From NCBI GenBank assembly GCA_030038035.1, contig JASHPP010000325.1, positions 1 through 10,951 on the forward strand: a stretch of 10,951 nt of DNA, given 5' to 3'. A program made the translations under genes and the position numbers. The DNA is from Trebonia sp. GTDB taxonomy: Bacteria > Actinomycetota > Actinomycetes > Streptosporangiales > Streptosporangiaceae. The notes beneath the pieces were generated by a model, which saw only the letters and a list, made by a program, of their open reading frames with translations, did no database searches and was not told the DNA's origin. Shown here in pieces: positions 1 through 6,614 of this stretch. How positions within the stretch are numbered: position 1 is the stretch's first letter; every line of letters starts with the position of its first letter.

Positions 1-374
1 GGTGCCGCGCCGCCGAAGTCCTTGGTGCCGTAGTCGTTGCGCACGTGGAAGGCGCCCGCCGGCAGCCCGTTGGCCGCGACGCCGGCCCCGGATTCCAGCG
101 ACGTCACCGAAGCCGGGATGTCGATAACCAGCCAGTGCCAGAACCCGGACCCGGTTGGCGCGTCGGGGTCGAAGCAGGTCACCGCGAAGCTCTTGGTGTC
201 CGCTGGGAACCCGGACCAGGACAGCTGCGGCGAGATGTTCTCCCCGGTCATGCCGAAGGCGTTGTACACCTGCTTGTCGCTCATATGCCCGCCGTGGGTG
301 ATGTCCTCGCTGGTCACCGTAAATGACGGAACGGACGGCAGGAAATCGTATGGAAGCGGTGCGCGGTCTGCCAT
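1..374 (-). CDS. YbhB/YbcL family PEBP-like (Raf kinase inhibitor-like) protein, 3' truncated by window edge
   Basis: The first 124 codons of a phosphatidylethanolamine-binding-protein-like (PEBP, YbhB/YbcL) protein are present; the gene continues off the left edge. The family signature [13 protein letters not shown] lies at about residues 69-81, with the ligand-pocket Asp and His, and the next conserved stretch begins at about 113 ([10 protein letters not shown]), just before the cut. No signal peptide is visible, so it is probably cytoplasmic. Bacterial members bind small anionic or phospholipid-like ligands, but the physiological role is generally unknown. The start is fixed by a perfect AAGGAGGT Shine-Dalgarno at 379-386, four bases from ATG at 374. 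A possible -10 (TAGCGT, 404-399 on this strand) lies upstream, but I find no convincing -35. It diverges from the propeller gene. Family assignment is confident; ligand and function are unknown. Confidence 0.9.
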   Translation of the reverse strand, partial: MADRAPLPYDFLPSVPSFTVTSEDITHGGHMSDKQVYNAFGMTGENISPQLSWSGFPADTKSFAVTCFDPDAPTGSGFWHWLVIDIPASVTSLESGAGVAANGLPAGAFHVRNDYGTKDFGGAA

Positions 375-378
375 GAGT

Positions 379-386
379 ACCTCCTT
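379..386 (-). promoter_or_regulatory. Perfect Shine-Dalgarno of the PEBP-like gene
   Basis: AAGGAGGT on the minus strand is fully complementary to the 16S rRNA tail and is four bases from the ATG at 374. It settles the start and suggests high translation. It is the strongest ribosome binding site in the window. Confidence 0.85.
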
Positions 387-499
387 GTATCGCGTCCAAC
401 GCTATCGGCGGGGACCGCGCCGCGCTCGTTTTCCGTGGCCTGGCGGGGCCTGCCGCGGCCGCTCCCGATCCGCAGCGACCGGTTAACGTCATCTCCGGC

Positions 500-527
500 G
501 TGTCAGTCAGGTAAATCGCTCTACCCT
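500..527 (+). promoter_or_regulatory. Candidate promoter of the propeller-protein cluster
   Basis: A TACCCT -10 (522-527) fits the actinomycete TANNNT pattern. A weak -35, GTGTCA (500-505, four of six matches to TTGACA), lies 16 bases upstream. The predicted transcript start is near 534, giving a leader of about 27 bases to the ATG at 561. The 11 bases around the -10 (CTCTACCCTTG, 519-529) recur exactly at the esterase promoter (6556-6546, minus strand). This is inference from motif and position only. Confidence 0.4.
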
Positions 528-560
528 TGTTGCCGGGTATCGCGAAGAGTTCGGCAGGTG

Positions 561-1958
561 ATGAAGCGGAGGCGCAAGGCGGTGCGCGGATCCCCGGCCT
601 GGGTGCGGCGCGGGGTGCTCGCCGCCGCCCTGCTCGCCGTCGTGTTCTTCCCGGTGAACGGGTCGGCGTCCGGGCAGCAGCCGCAGGCCTGCCGTGGCTG
701 CCGGCCACAACCCGCGGACGCCGAGCGCTGGGTCACCCGGCTGCCCGGGCAGTGGGCGGTGGACGCGGGCGCGACCGGCACGGTGCCCGCCTCCGGGCAG
801 GCCTACGTCGCGGTTGGCGGCGGTGTCGCCGCGGTCGGCGACGGGCTGACGGTCACTGGCTTCGGGCTGAGCCACGGCCAGCTGCTGTGGCAGGTCACGC
901 TGCCCGGCCCGGCCCGCGCGACGATCATCTCGGTCCGCGCCTGGGACGGCGTCGTCACCGCGGGGGTCGCCGGGCCGTACGGCCACACCCGCACCGAGGT
1001 GGTGATCGACAGCGCGACCGGCGCGGTGCTCGGATCGTATCCGGCCGCGATTTTCGGCGGCGCGGTGCTGGCCTCCGTCGCGACCACGGTGGTCATCGGG
1101 CCCACGAGCGTGACCAGCTATGACAACACCGACGGAAAGGTGCGCTGGCGGCGCGAGGTGGGCGCCGGCCAGGCCTGGCGCGCGGACGGCGGCACTTTGT
1201 ACGCCGCCGAGTCCGCGGGAGGCTATCTGGGGCCCGCGCCCGTAACAGAGCTGCGGGTGATCGACCTCAATTCAGGTACCGAACGGACCCTGCCTGCTCC
1301 TCCCGGGGAAGCTTTCTCCGGCACGATGTCGCTCGCGGCAGACGGTGTCGTGCTGTTCACGTCCGCGGCCGGGGTGACCGCCTACAGCGGCGAGACGGGC
1401 GGCATGCTCTGGTTCATCGCGGGCGCGGTGCCCGAGGGCGCCGACCCGTCGGCGCACCTGGTCTACCTCACGTCCGCGGCCGGTGCCCTGGTCGGCGTCG
1501 ATCCGCTGACCGGTGCGGGGAAGACCTCGGTTTCCGGTTCCACCGCGGGCGGTTCGGCCGGCATGTACGTGGTGCGCGGGGGAGTGGCGCTCGGCCTCGA
1601 CAGCGGGGCGGGCGGCGAGGCGTGGGGCTACGACCTGGCCGCCGGGCGCGTCGTCTGGACCGCTACCGGGCTGCCATGGCCGCACTACTTCTCGGACCTC
1701 AGCGGTCTGGGCGGCAGCGCCGCGCAGTCGGGGGACATCGCGGTCATCGCGGCGTGCGCGCGGCTGGCCCCGGCCGCCGCGCCAAGCGCATCGCCGTCCG
1801 GCGCTGTCTCGCCGGACGGCACCCCGGTCGCGACGTCACCTCAGGCCAGTCCCGGCCCGGCCGTCACGTCGAGTCCGTCTCCGACCGCGAGTCCCGGCGC
1901 TGCGCCGGCGTCCCTGTGCGCGGTCCCGGAACTCGTCGCCCTGAACCTCGGCGCCTGA
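561..1958 (+). CDS. Secreted PQQ/WD-like beta-propeller repeat protein with Ser/Pro-rich insert
   Basis: A 465-residue protein with a basic N-terminus, a hydrophobic segment (about 18-31) and a likely Sec cleavage site near 36-38 (SAS/GQQ), so it is probably exported. The rest is a run of beta-propeller blades with recurring Gly-x-x-x-W ends (LLWQV 108-112, VRWRR 194-198, MLWFI 282-286, VVWTA 364-368) and Asp-x-x-Thr/Ser-Gly turns, as in PQQ-binding-like repeat proteins. No dehydrogenase catalytic residues were recognised, so a binding or scaffold role is more likely than an enzyme. Residues 404-451 are almost only Ser, Pro, Ala, Thr and Gly and interrupt the last blade between C399 and C453; a second Cys pair is C44/C47. 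The frame is open upstream to 435, but ATG 561 (or GTG 558) directly precedes the signal peptide. YihY follows after 52 bases. Ligand unknown. Confidence 0.83.
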   Translation: MKRRRKAVRGSPAWVRRGVLAAALLAVVFFPVNGSASGQQPQACRGCRPQPADAERWVTRLPGQWAVDAGATGTVPASGQAYVAVGGGVAAVGDGLTVTGFGLSHGQLLWQVTLPGPARATIISVRAWDGVVTAGVAGPYGHTRTEVVIDSATGAVLGSYPAAIFGGAVLASVATTVVIGPTSVTSYDNTDGKVRWRREVGAGQAWRADGGTLYAAESAGGYLGPAPVTELRVIDLNSGTERTLPAPPGEAFSGTMSLAADGVVLFTSAAGVTAYSGETGGMLWFIAGAVPEGADPSAHLVYLTSAAGALVGVDPLTGAGKTSVSGSTAGGSAGMYVVRGGVALGLDSGAGGEAWGYDLAAGRVVWTATGLPWPHYFSDLSGLGGSAAQSGDIAVIAACARLAPAAAPSASPSGAVSPDGTPVATSPQASPGPAVTSSPSPTASPGAAPASLCAVPELVALNLGA

Positions 1959-2010
1959 CTGCGCCTTCCCGCGCGGGTGAACGGCCGGGCAGCGGGTAGT
2001 CACCGGGAAG

Positions 2011-2940
2011 ATGAACGTGGTGAGCAGATCCATCGACGCGGCCGACCGCTTCCAGCAGCGGTGGCCGCCGTTGGCGTTTCCGGTCGGCGTGTACAGGAAA
2101 TTCGCCGCCGACCGGGCCGGCAACCTCGCCGCGCTCATCGCCTACTACGCCTTCCTCGCCCTCTTCCCGCTGCTGCTGCTGTTCGTCACGGTGCTCGACA
2201 TGACGCTGCGGGGCAACCCGGACCTGCGCCAGCGCCTGCTGAACTCGGCGCTCGCCCAGTATCCGGTGATCGGCGACCAGATCAAGAGCAACCTGGGCTC
2301 GCTGCCCGGCACCGGCCTCCCGCTTGTGGTCAGCATCGTGGTCCTGCTGCTCGGGGCGCGTGGCGTCGCGTCGGCGATGCGCAACGCGCTGTGCGAAGTC
2401 TGGGACATACCGCGGGACCGGCGGCCGGGGTTCCCGCTGTCCCTGCTGAACGAGATAGCGCTGGTCCTCGTCGTCGGCATCGGCCTGGTGGTGACCACGG
2501 CGCTGTCCGGCCTGGCCGGGGGCGCCGGGCACATCCTGACGGGCGCGGGCGCGTTGATCGGTGCGGTCGCGATCTCGCTTTGCCTTAACGTCGGGGTGTT
2601 CTGGCTCGCGTTCCGCATCGCCACCGTGCGCCAGGTCCGCTGGCGCGACCTGCCGGTCGGCGCGGCGATCGCGGCGGTCGTCTGGCAGGTCCTGCAGGTC
2701 TTCGGCGGGTACGTGGTCACCCACCAGCTGCACCGCGCCTCGTCGCTGTACGGCACGTTCGGTGTCGTGCTCGGCCTGCTTGCCTGGCTGTACCTGCAGG
2801 CCGAGGTGACGCTGTACGCGGCGGAGATCGACGTCGTCCTCGTCCGGCGGCTCTGGCCGCGGTCGCTGCGGGGCGAGGTGAAGCAGCAGGAAAGCCAGGA
2901 CGAGAAGGAGGGACAACGGGATGACCAGCGAGCAGCCTGA
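2011..2940 (+). CDS. YihY/virulence factor BrkB family inner-membrane protein
   Basis: A 309-residue polytopic membrane protein. Family hallmarks are the N-terminal DRAGNLAALIAYYAFLALFP block (34-53) and the C-terminal YGTFGVVLGLLAWLYLQAEV block (247-266). About six membrane segments are visible: 41-61, 103-121, 145-168, 181-203, 215-236 and 246-271. The tail (about 288-309) is highly charged, probably cytoplasmic, and its codons carry the ribosome binding site of the next gene. The family was once called ribonuclease BN in error; E. coli RNase BN is a different protein, so no nuclease function should be read here. The true function is unsettled, though an envelope or transport role is often suggested. 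The start MNVVSRSIDAADRFQQRW matches the usual family N-terminus, although only a weak GGGAAG precedes it. It overlaps the NADH dehydrogenase gene by 20 bases. Confidence 0.93.
   Translation: MNVVSRSIDAADRFQQRWPPLAFPVGVYRKFAADRAGNLAALIAYYAFLALFPLLLLFVTVLDMTLRGNPDLRQRLLNSALAQYPVIGDQIKSNLGSLPGTGLPLVVSIVVLLLGARGVASAMRNALCEVWDIPRDRRPGFPLSLLNEIALVLVVGIGLVVTTALSGLAGGAGHILTGAGALIGAVAISLCLNVGVFWLAFRIATVRQVRWRDLPVGAAIAAVVWQVLQVFGGYVVTHQLHRASSLYGTFGVVLGLLAWLYLQAEVTLYAAEIDVVLVRRLWPRSLRGEVKQQESQDEKEGQRDDQRAA
2905..2912 (+). promoter_or_regulatory. Strong Shine-Dalgarno of ndh inside the end of the YihY gene
   Basis: AAGGAGGG lies eight bases before the ATG at 2921 and within the YihY coding sequence. 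It fixes the ndh start and lets ribosomes finishing YihY, or arriving independently, begin ndh. Confidence 0.8.
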
Positions 2941-4249
2941 ACCCGACGGCCGAACAGGCGCGCCGCGCGTGGTCATCGTGGGTGCCGGCTTCGCCGGGCT
3001 GTCCGCGGTGGGCGCGCTGCGCAAGGCTCACGTCCACGTCACGATCATTGACCGGAACCTCTACAGCACGTTCCAGCCGCTGCTGTACCAGGTCGCGACC
3101 GGCGGGCTGAACCCTGGCGACGTCTCGTACGCCGTCGGGGGCTTCACCGCCAGGCGGCACACCCGCTACATCCGGGGCGACCTGGCGGCGATCGACCAGG
3201 CGGCGCAGCGGATCAGGCTGACAGACGGGCGCGACCTCGGCTACGACTACCTGATCCTGGCCAGCGGGGTGTCGGCGGCCTACTACGGCGTCAAGGGCGC
3301 GGCGGAGAACACGTTCGGCCTGTACACCCGCGTCGACGCGATCGTGCTGCGCGACCACATCATGAACGGCTACGAGCAGCTGAGCGCGGGCACCGACCCC
3401 GGGCGCGAGTTCGCCATCACGGTCGTCGGCGGTGGCGCCACCGGCGTCGAGCTCGCGGGCACGCTCGGCGAGCTGCGCAGCGACGTGCTGCGCGCCACGT
3501 TCTCCGACGTCGACCCGGCGCGGGTGCACGTCAGGCTCGTGGAGATGGCGCCGGAGCTGCTGATGCCGTTCAAGCCGAGGCTGCGCGAGTACGCCAGGAG
3601 GCAGCTGGCCGCGCGCGGCGTCGACATCCTCCTGAACACCAAGATCCTGCGGGTGCAGCCGGACAGCGTGGTGCTCGGGGACGGCAGCTCGCACCACAGC
3701 GACCTGACCGTCTGGGCGGCCGGCGTCGCCGGGCCGGAGGCGGTCGCCGGGTGGAACCTCCCGCAAGGGCCCGGCGGCCGGATCCTGGTAGGGCCGGACC
3801 TGCGCGTTCAGGGCAGCGACCGGATCTTCGCCGCGGGGGACATCGCGGTCAGCGCCGACGACCCGTCGCCGCAGCTCGCGCAGCCCGCGCTGCAGGAGGG
3901 CAGGCATGCGGCGCGGCAGGTCATCCGGCTGACGCAGGGCGGGCAGACCCAGCCGTTCCGCTACCACGACAAGGGGATGATGGCGACGATCGGCCGCCGC
4001 TCCGCCGTCGTGCAGCTGGCCAGGGGCGCCCGGTTCACCGGGACGCTGGCCTGGTTCGCCTGGCTCGGCCTGCACCTGGTGTACCTGCTCGGGTACCGGA
4101 ACCGGATCTCGACGCTGATCAACCTGTCCTGGCGGTACCTGGCCTGGGGGCACGGCGGCGGCGTGATCGTCGGCGACGAGCCGCCAGAGCCGCTGCCTGG
4201 CCAAGCCGGACAGGGCGGCGCCCGGCAGGCACTCAGGTCGCTGGAGTAG
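2921..4249 (+). CDS. ndh: Type II NADH:quinone oxidoreductase (NDH-2)
   Basis: A 442-residue FAD-containing enzyme that passes electrons from NADH to membrane quinone without pumping protons. Visible motifs: first dinucleotide fold GAGFAG (21-26) ending in D44 for FAD; second fold GGGATG (170-175) with E208 at the strand end, the acidic residue expected for NADH over NADPH; FAD-binding AAGDIA (304-309); and quinone-site motif AQPALQEG (320-327). The C-terminal stretch 372-408, rich in Trp, Leu and Tyr, is the amphipathic membrane anchor. Length is normal for the family. Residues after 415 form a Pro/Gly-rich tail. The start is set by a strong Shine-Dalgarno. It sits in the YihY operon with a 20-base overlap, suggesting coupled translation. 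A sulfide:quinone reductase is less likely because the redox cysteines of that family are absent from the expected places. Confidence 0.95.
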   Translation: MTSEQPEPDGRTGAPRVVIVGAGFAGLSAVGALRKAHVHVTIIDRNLYSTFQPLLYQVATGGLNPGDVSYAVGGFTARRHTRYIRGDLAAIDQAAQRIRLTDGRDLGYDYLILASGVSAAYYGVKGAAENTFGLYTRVDAIVLRDHIMNGYEQLSAGTDPGREFAITVVGGGATGVELAGTLGELRSDVLRATFSDVDPARVHVRLVEMAPELLMPFKPRLREYARRQLAARGVDILLNTKILRVQPDSVVLGDGSSHHSDLTVWAAGVAGPEAVAGWNLPQGPGGRILVGPDLRVQGSDRIFAAGDIAVSADDPSPQLAQPALQEGRHAARQVIRLTQGGQTQPFRYHDKGMMATIGRRSAVVQLARGARFTGTLAWFAWLGLHLVYLLGYRNRISTLINLSWRYLAWGHGGGVIVGDEPPEPLPGQAGQGGARQALRSLE

Positions 4250-4280
4250 CAGCCTGCCGGTGGCCGCCCTCGAGAAGGCA

Positions 4281-4303
4281 GCCGCGCGCGCCTGACGCGC
4301 GGC
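4281..4303 (+). terminator. GC-rich hairpin after ndh, candidate terminator
   Basis: An 8-bp perfect stem (GCCGCGCG at 4281-4288 pairs with CGCGCGGC at 4296-4303) with a 7-base loop starts 31 bases after the ndh stop. There is no U-tract, which is common for actinomycete terminators. It precedes the candidate promoter of the next gene, so it would separate the two transcription units. Confidence 0.5.
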
Positions 4304-4328
4304 ACGGCGAAGTGATGACTAAACTCAC

Positions 4329-4358
4329 GTGACAGCGGCGCCGCCGCCGTAGCAGGCT
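4329..4358 (+). promoter_or_regulatory. Candidate leaderless promoter of the DUF1453-like gene
   Basis: GTGACA (4329-4334, five of six matches to TTGACA), an 18-base spacer and CAGGCT (4353-4358) are followed by six bases and the ATG at 4365. This spacing would put the transcript start on the A of the ATG, the usual geometry of leaderless actinomycete genes. The only purine-rich sequence (GGAG, 4359-4362) is too close to the ATG to act as a Shine-Dalgarno. The -35 overlaps an 8-base palindrome TCACGTGA (4325-4332), a possible operator. Confidence 0.42.
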
Positions 4359-4364
4359 GGAGCC

Positions 4365-4886
4365 ATGTCTAGCGCGACCACCGCCAACCTCGTCATCGGC
4401 CTCGCCGTGCTCGTGCTGTTCGTCAGCCTGCAGCTGACGCCCCGGCGGCTGCGCGAGAACTACCGGCTCGTGATAATCCTCGCGATCATCGGCGTGGTCC
4501 AGTTCGTCACGTTCCTGGACGGCCACCCGCATCACGACGGCGCGATCATCGCCGCGGTCGCCGGCAGCCTGGTGCTCGCAGCGGTGCTCGGGGCGGTGCG
4601 GGCGCCGACCGTGAAGATCTGGCGCCAGGACGGCCAGCTGATGCGCAGGGGGACCTGGCTGACCGCCGTGCTGTGGGTGGTGGCGTTCGCCGCGCACCTT
4701 GGTTACGACTACCTCGTGGCAGGAGATGTCACCGGCAAGAACGGCACGAACGTAGGGGACGCCACCGTCGTGCTGTACCTGGTGGTCTCGCTCGCCGTGC
4801 AGCGCTTCATCATGCTGTCGCGCGCGGCGCGGCAGGAGGCCGCCGGCCAGCTGGCCGCGAACGACGCACAGGTGCCGCTGCGCTAG
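4365..4886 (+). CDS. Five-segment membrane protein, CcdC/DUF1453-like
   Basis: A 173-residue integral membrane protein with about five hydrophobic segments (8-24, 36-51, 60-78, 98-117, 133-150) and a short hydrophilic C-terminal tail. The layout, including a short charged loop VRAPTVKIWRQDGQLMRRGT (78-97) between segments three and four, resembles actinobacterial CcdC/DUF1453 proteins. That match is from remembered architecture, not a search. No catalytic motif is seen and function is unknown. An HxHH-like stretch (HPHHD, 54-58) sits in the loop after segment two and could bind metal. The methyltransferase gene follows after 15 bases, so the two are probably one operon. The start may be leaderless. 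The coding call is secure from base composition; the family call is moderate. Confidence 0.78.
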   Translation: MSSATTANLVIGLAVLVLFVSLQLTPRRLRENYRLVIILAIIGVVQFVTFLDGHPHHDGAIIAAVAGSLVLAAVLGAVRAPTVKIWRQDGQLMRRGTWLTAVLWVVAFAAHLGYDYLVAGDVTGKNGTNVGDATVVLYLVVSLAVQRFIMLSRAARQEAAGQLAANDAQVPLR

Positions 4887-4901
4887 AAAGCGGACGCAAT
4901 A

Positions 4902-5543
4902 GTGGACTGGTACGCGTGGCACGCCCGGTATGACGACCCCGGCAGCGACCTGGCCCGCCGGCTTGCCCTGGTGCAGGACCGGATCCGCATCGCGCTCGAC
5001 GGCGCCCCGCCCGGCCCGCTGCGCGTGATAAGCCTGTGCGCAGGCCAGGGCCGCGACCTGATCGGCGTGCTCGCCGGCCACCCGCGCCGCGACGACGTGA
5101 CCGCGCGCCTGGTGGAACTCGACCCGCGCAACACCGAGGTGGCCCGCCGGCTGGCCGCGGAAGCGGACCTCACTGGAGTCGAGATCGTCACCGGCGATGC
5201 CGCGCTGACCAGCGCGTACGCCGACATCGTCCCGGCCGGCCTTGTGCTGGCCTGCGGGCTGTTCGGCAACATGACGCATGACCACATCCGCGCGACGATC
5301 GGCTACTGCACCCAGCTGTGCGCCACCGGCGGCACGGTGGTGTGGACCCGGGGCCGCGCCGAGCCGGACCTGGTGCCGCAGGTCTGCGCGTGGTTCGAAG
5401 AACTCGGCTTCGAGCGGTTGTGGGTTTCCGACCCGAGTTACCGGTATGGCTGCGGCGCCCACCGCTTCGCCGCCACGCCCGCCCCGCTCGCCCGCGGCGC
5501 CACGATGTTCGCCTTCGGCCGCGGTCCCCGCGATACCACGTGA
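4902..5543 (+). CDS. Class I SAM-dependent methyltransferase family protein
   Basis: A 213-residue protein with a Rossmann-type SAM-binding core. Motif I is VISLCAGQGRDLIGVL (42-57), the acidic ribose-binding position lies in VELD (71-74), motif II-like VTGDAAL is at 96-102, and the motif IV region LVLACGLFGNM is at 114-124. The N-terminus WYAWHARYDDPGSDLARRL matches a common actinobacterial group of small methyltransferases of unknown substrate. A GTG start at 4902 is chosen because it immediately precedes that conserved N-terminus; the upstream GAAAG is a weak ribosome binding site, so translation may depend on coupling to the gene ending 15 bases earlier. It converges on the esterase gene with a 23-base gap and no clear terminator between. 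The substrate cannot be deduced. Confidence 0.88.
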   Translation: MDWYAWHARYDDPGSDLARRLALVQDRIRIALDGAPPGPLRVISLCAGQGRDLIGVLAGHPRRDDVTARLVELDPRNTEVARRLAAEADLTGVEIVTGDAALTSAYADIVPAGLVLACGLFGNMTHDHIRATIGYCTQLCATGGTVVWTRGRAEPDLVPQVCAWFEELGFERLWVSDPSYRYGCGAHRFAATPAPLARGATMFAFGRGPRDTT

Positions 5544-5566
5544 GCGTGCGCCCGGCGGCCGATCCG

Positions 5567-6541
5567 CTACGCGTACCCGCCGCGGCGTCCGTGTTCGGCG
5601 TGCCGCGCGTACCCGCCCGGCCGAAGGACGCGGCCGCCAGGAACGGCGCCGCCCTCGCGTCCGGCCATGGCCAGCAGGATGCCGGTCGCGTCCAGGTGCC
5701 GGGTGACCGGGCCGATGACACGGGCCGGCAGGAACTGCGGCCCGCCCGGCCAGCCGTGGCCCCCGCCGTCGATGCGGTACAGCGCCACGGGACGGCAGGC
5801 GGGCGCGGCCCAGGTCTTCCGCGTCACCGGCAGGTCGCCCGGCGGGGTGGGCAGTTCCTCGATCGCCGGGGCCGCCGTGATGCCGTTGCCCGCTGCCCAG
5901 TCGGTCGCGACTTGCTCCGCCCCCGCCACGACGTCCTCGCCGCGAAGTTCCCCGTGCCTGCCCGCCCGCCGCCGCAGCAGCATCCCGGACAGGCCCCGCC
6001 TGGCGAGCCGCCCGCCGGCATAGGGCACCGAGCGGTCGCCTGTGCCCATGATCAGGACCACGCCCGCGCGCAGCCGCGGCACCGGCGCGAGGCGCCTGCT
6101 GAGCGCCAGCGAGGTCCCGGCGACCAGGAACAGGCCGGTCACCGGCAGCAAGGCGTGCCGCGCGACGTGCTCGGCGAACCACGCGCCGTTCGACACCCCG
6201 GCCAGGAAGACCGGCCAGGACCGGGCCGCGCCCTGGGCGCCGAGATGGATGCTCAGCTCCTCGAGGAACAGCGCGTCGTCAAGGTCGGGCTCGCGGTCCG
6301 GCGGCCGGGCGGCGTGCCAGACCCCCTTCCACCCGTCGGGGAACACGGTGGTGATCCCGGCGGCAGGCCCGCGCCTGCCCAGACCGGTGAGCCAGGCCAT
6401 GCTCCGCCCGTCCATGCCCGAGCCGTGCAGGACGATCAGCAGCGGAGCGTGGGTCGGCTGCCCGGTCCGTGGCGCCCGCGCCAGCCAGTAGCTGCGCGGT
6501 ACCCCGGCGACATCGATCGAGCCCCGCTCGAGCGCTTCCAT
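5567..6541 (-). CDS. PHB depolymerase family (LpqC-like) alpha/beta-hydrolase esterase
   Basis: A 324-residue alpha/beta hydrolase of the polyhydroxybutyrate-depolymerase/LpqC/feruloyl-esterase group. Visible features: oxyanion-hole HGSG (39-42), FPDG (67-70), nucleophile elbow GVSNGAW with Ser117, acid Asp169 in GTGDRSVPY, and catalytic His262 in GGGHGWPGG. The triad is complete. No signal peptide or lipobox is visible, unlike secreted PHB depolymerases and lipoprotein LpqC, so an intracellular carboxylesterase is more likely than a polymer degrader. The tail after about 295 is low-complexity Gly/Arg-rich with two GGYA units. ATG 6541 has no Shine-Dalgarno, but a TACCCT box sits six bases upstream, suggesting a leaderless transcript. 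It diverges from the DUF202 pair and converges with the methyltransferase. The natural substrate is unknown. Confidence 0.9.
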   Translation of the reverse strand: MEALERGSIDVAGVPRSYWLARAPRTGQPTHAPLLIVLHGSGMDGRSMAWLTGLGRRGPAAGITTVFPDGWKGVWHAARPPDREPDLDDALFLEELSIHLGAQGAARSWPVFLAGVSNGAWFAEHVARHALLPVTGLFLVAGTSLALSRRLAPVPRLRAGVVLIMGTGDRSVPYAGGRLARRGLSGMLLRRRAGRHGELRGEDVVAGAEQVATDWAAGNGITAAPAIEELPTPPGDLPVTRKTWAAPACRPVALYRIDGGGHGWPGGPQFLPARVIGPVTRHLDATGILLAMAGREGGAVPGGRVLRPGGYARHAEHGRRGGYA

Positions 6542-6547
6542 GAGGCA

Positions 6548-6553
6548 AGGGTA
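6548..6553 (-). promoter_or_regulatory. -10 box of a probable leaderless promoter for the esterase
   Basis: TACCCT on the minus strand is followed by six bases and then the ATG at 6541, putting the expected transcript start on the A of the start codon. No Shine-Dalgarno is present, which fits leaderless translation. No good -35 is seen. The surrounding 11 bases match those at 519-529 on the plus strand. Confidence 0.45.
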
Positions 6554-6580
6554 GAGTCACGCCTCGCTCCGTGAGGGGTT

Positions 6581-6595
6581 TGCACGTGCATGCAC
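6581..6595. promoter_or_regulatory. Two overlapping 10-bp palindromes between divergent genes
   Basis: TGCACGTGCA (6581-6590) and GTGCATGCAC (6586-6595) are each perfect palindromes sharing five bases. They lie 28 bases upstream of the esterase -10 and about 95 bases before the DUF202 start. This is a candidate operator for a dimeric regulator acting on the esterase; the regulator is not in the window. Confidence 0.35.
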
Positions 6596-6614
6596 GCGAC
6601 ACAACCGGGGCGGC

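Noticed and set aside
1968..1977. CCCGCGCGGG palindrome as a terminator after the propeller gene
   Set aside because: It has no room for a loop without losing most of the stem, and YihY begins 34 bases later, so read-through into YihY is more likely.
2011..2940. Calling the YihY protein ribonuclease BN
   Set aside because: This is an old database misassignment; true RNase BN is a metallo-beta-lactamase-fold protein and this is a polytopic membrane protein.
1864..3024. 386-codon minus-strand frame opposite YihY, and a similar 495-codon frame opposite ndh (2717-4204)
   Set aside because: Both are charged, Arg/Gln/Asp-rich shadows of well-supported genes on the plus strand.
4233..6182. 649-codon open frame on the minus strand
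   Set aside because: It lies opposite the DUF1453-like and methyltransferase genes and overlaps the esterase in another frame. Its product is Arg/Gly/Ala/His-rich without domains, as expected of an antisense frame in GC-rich DNA.
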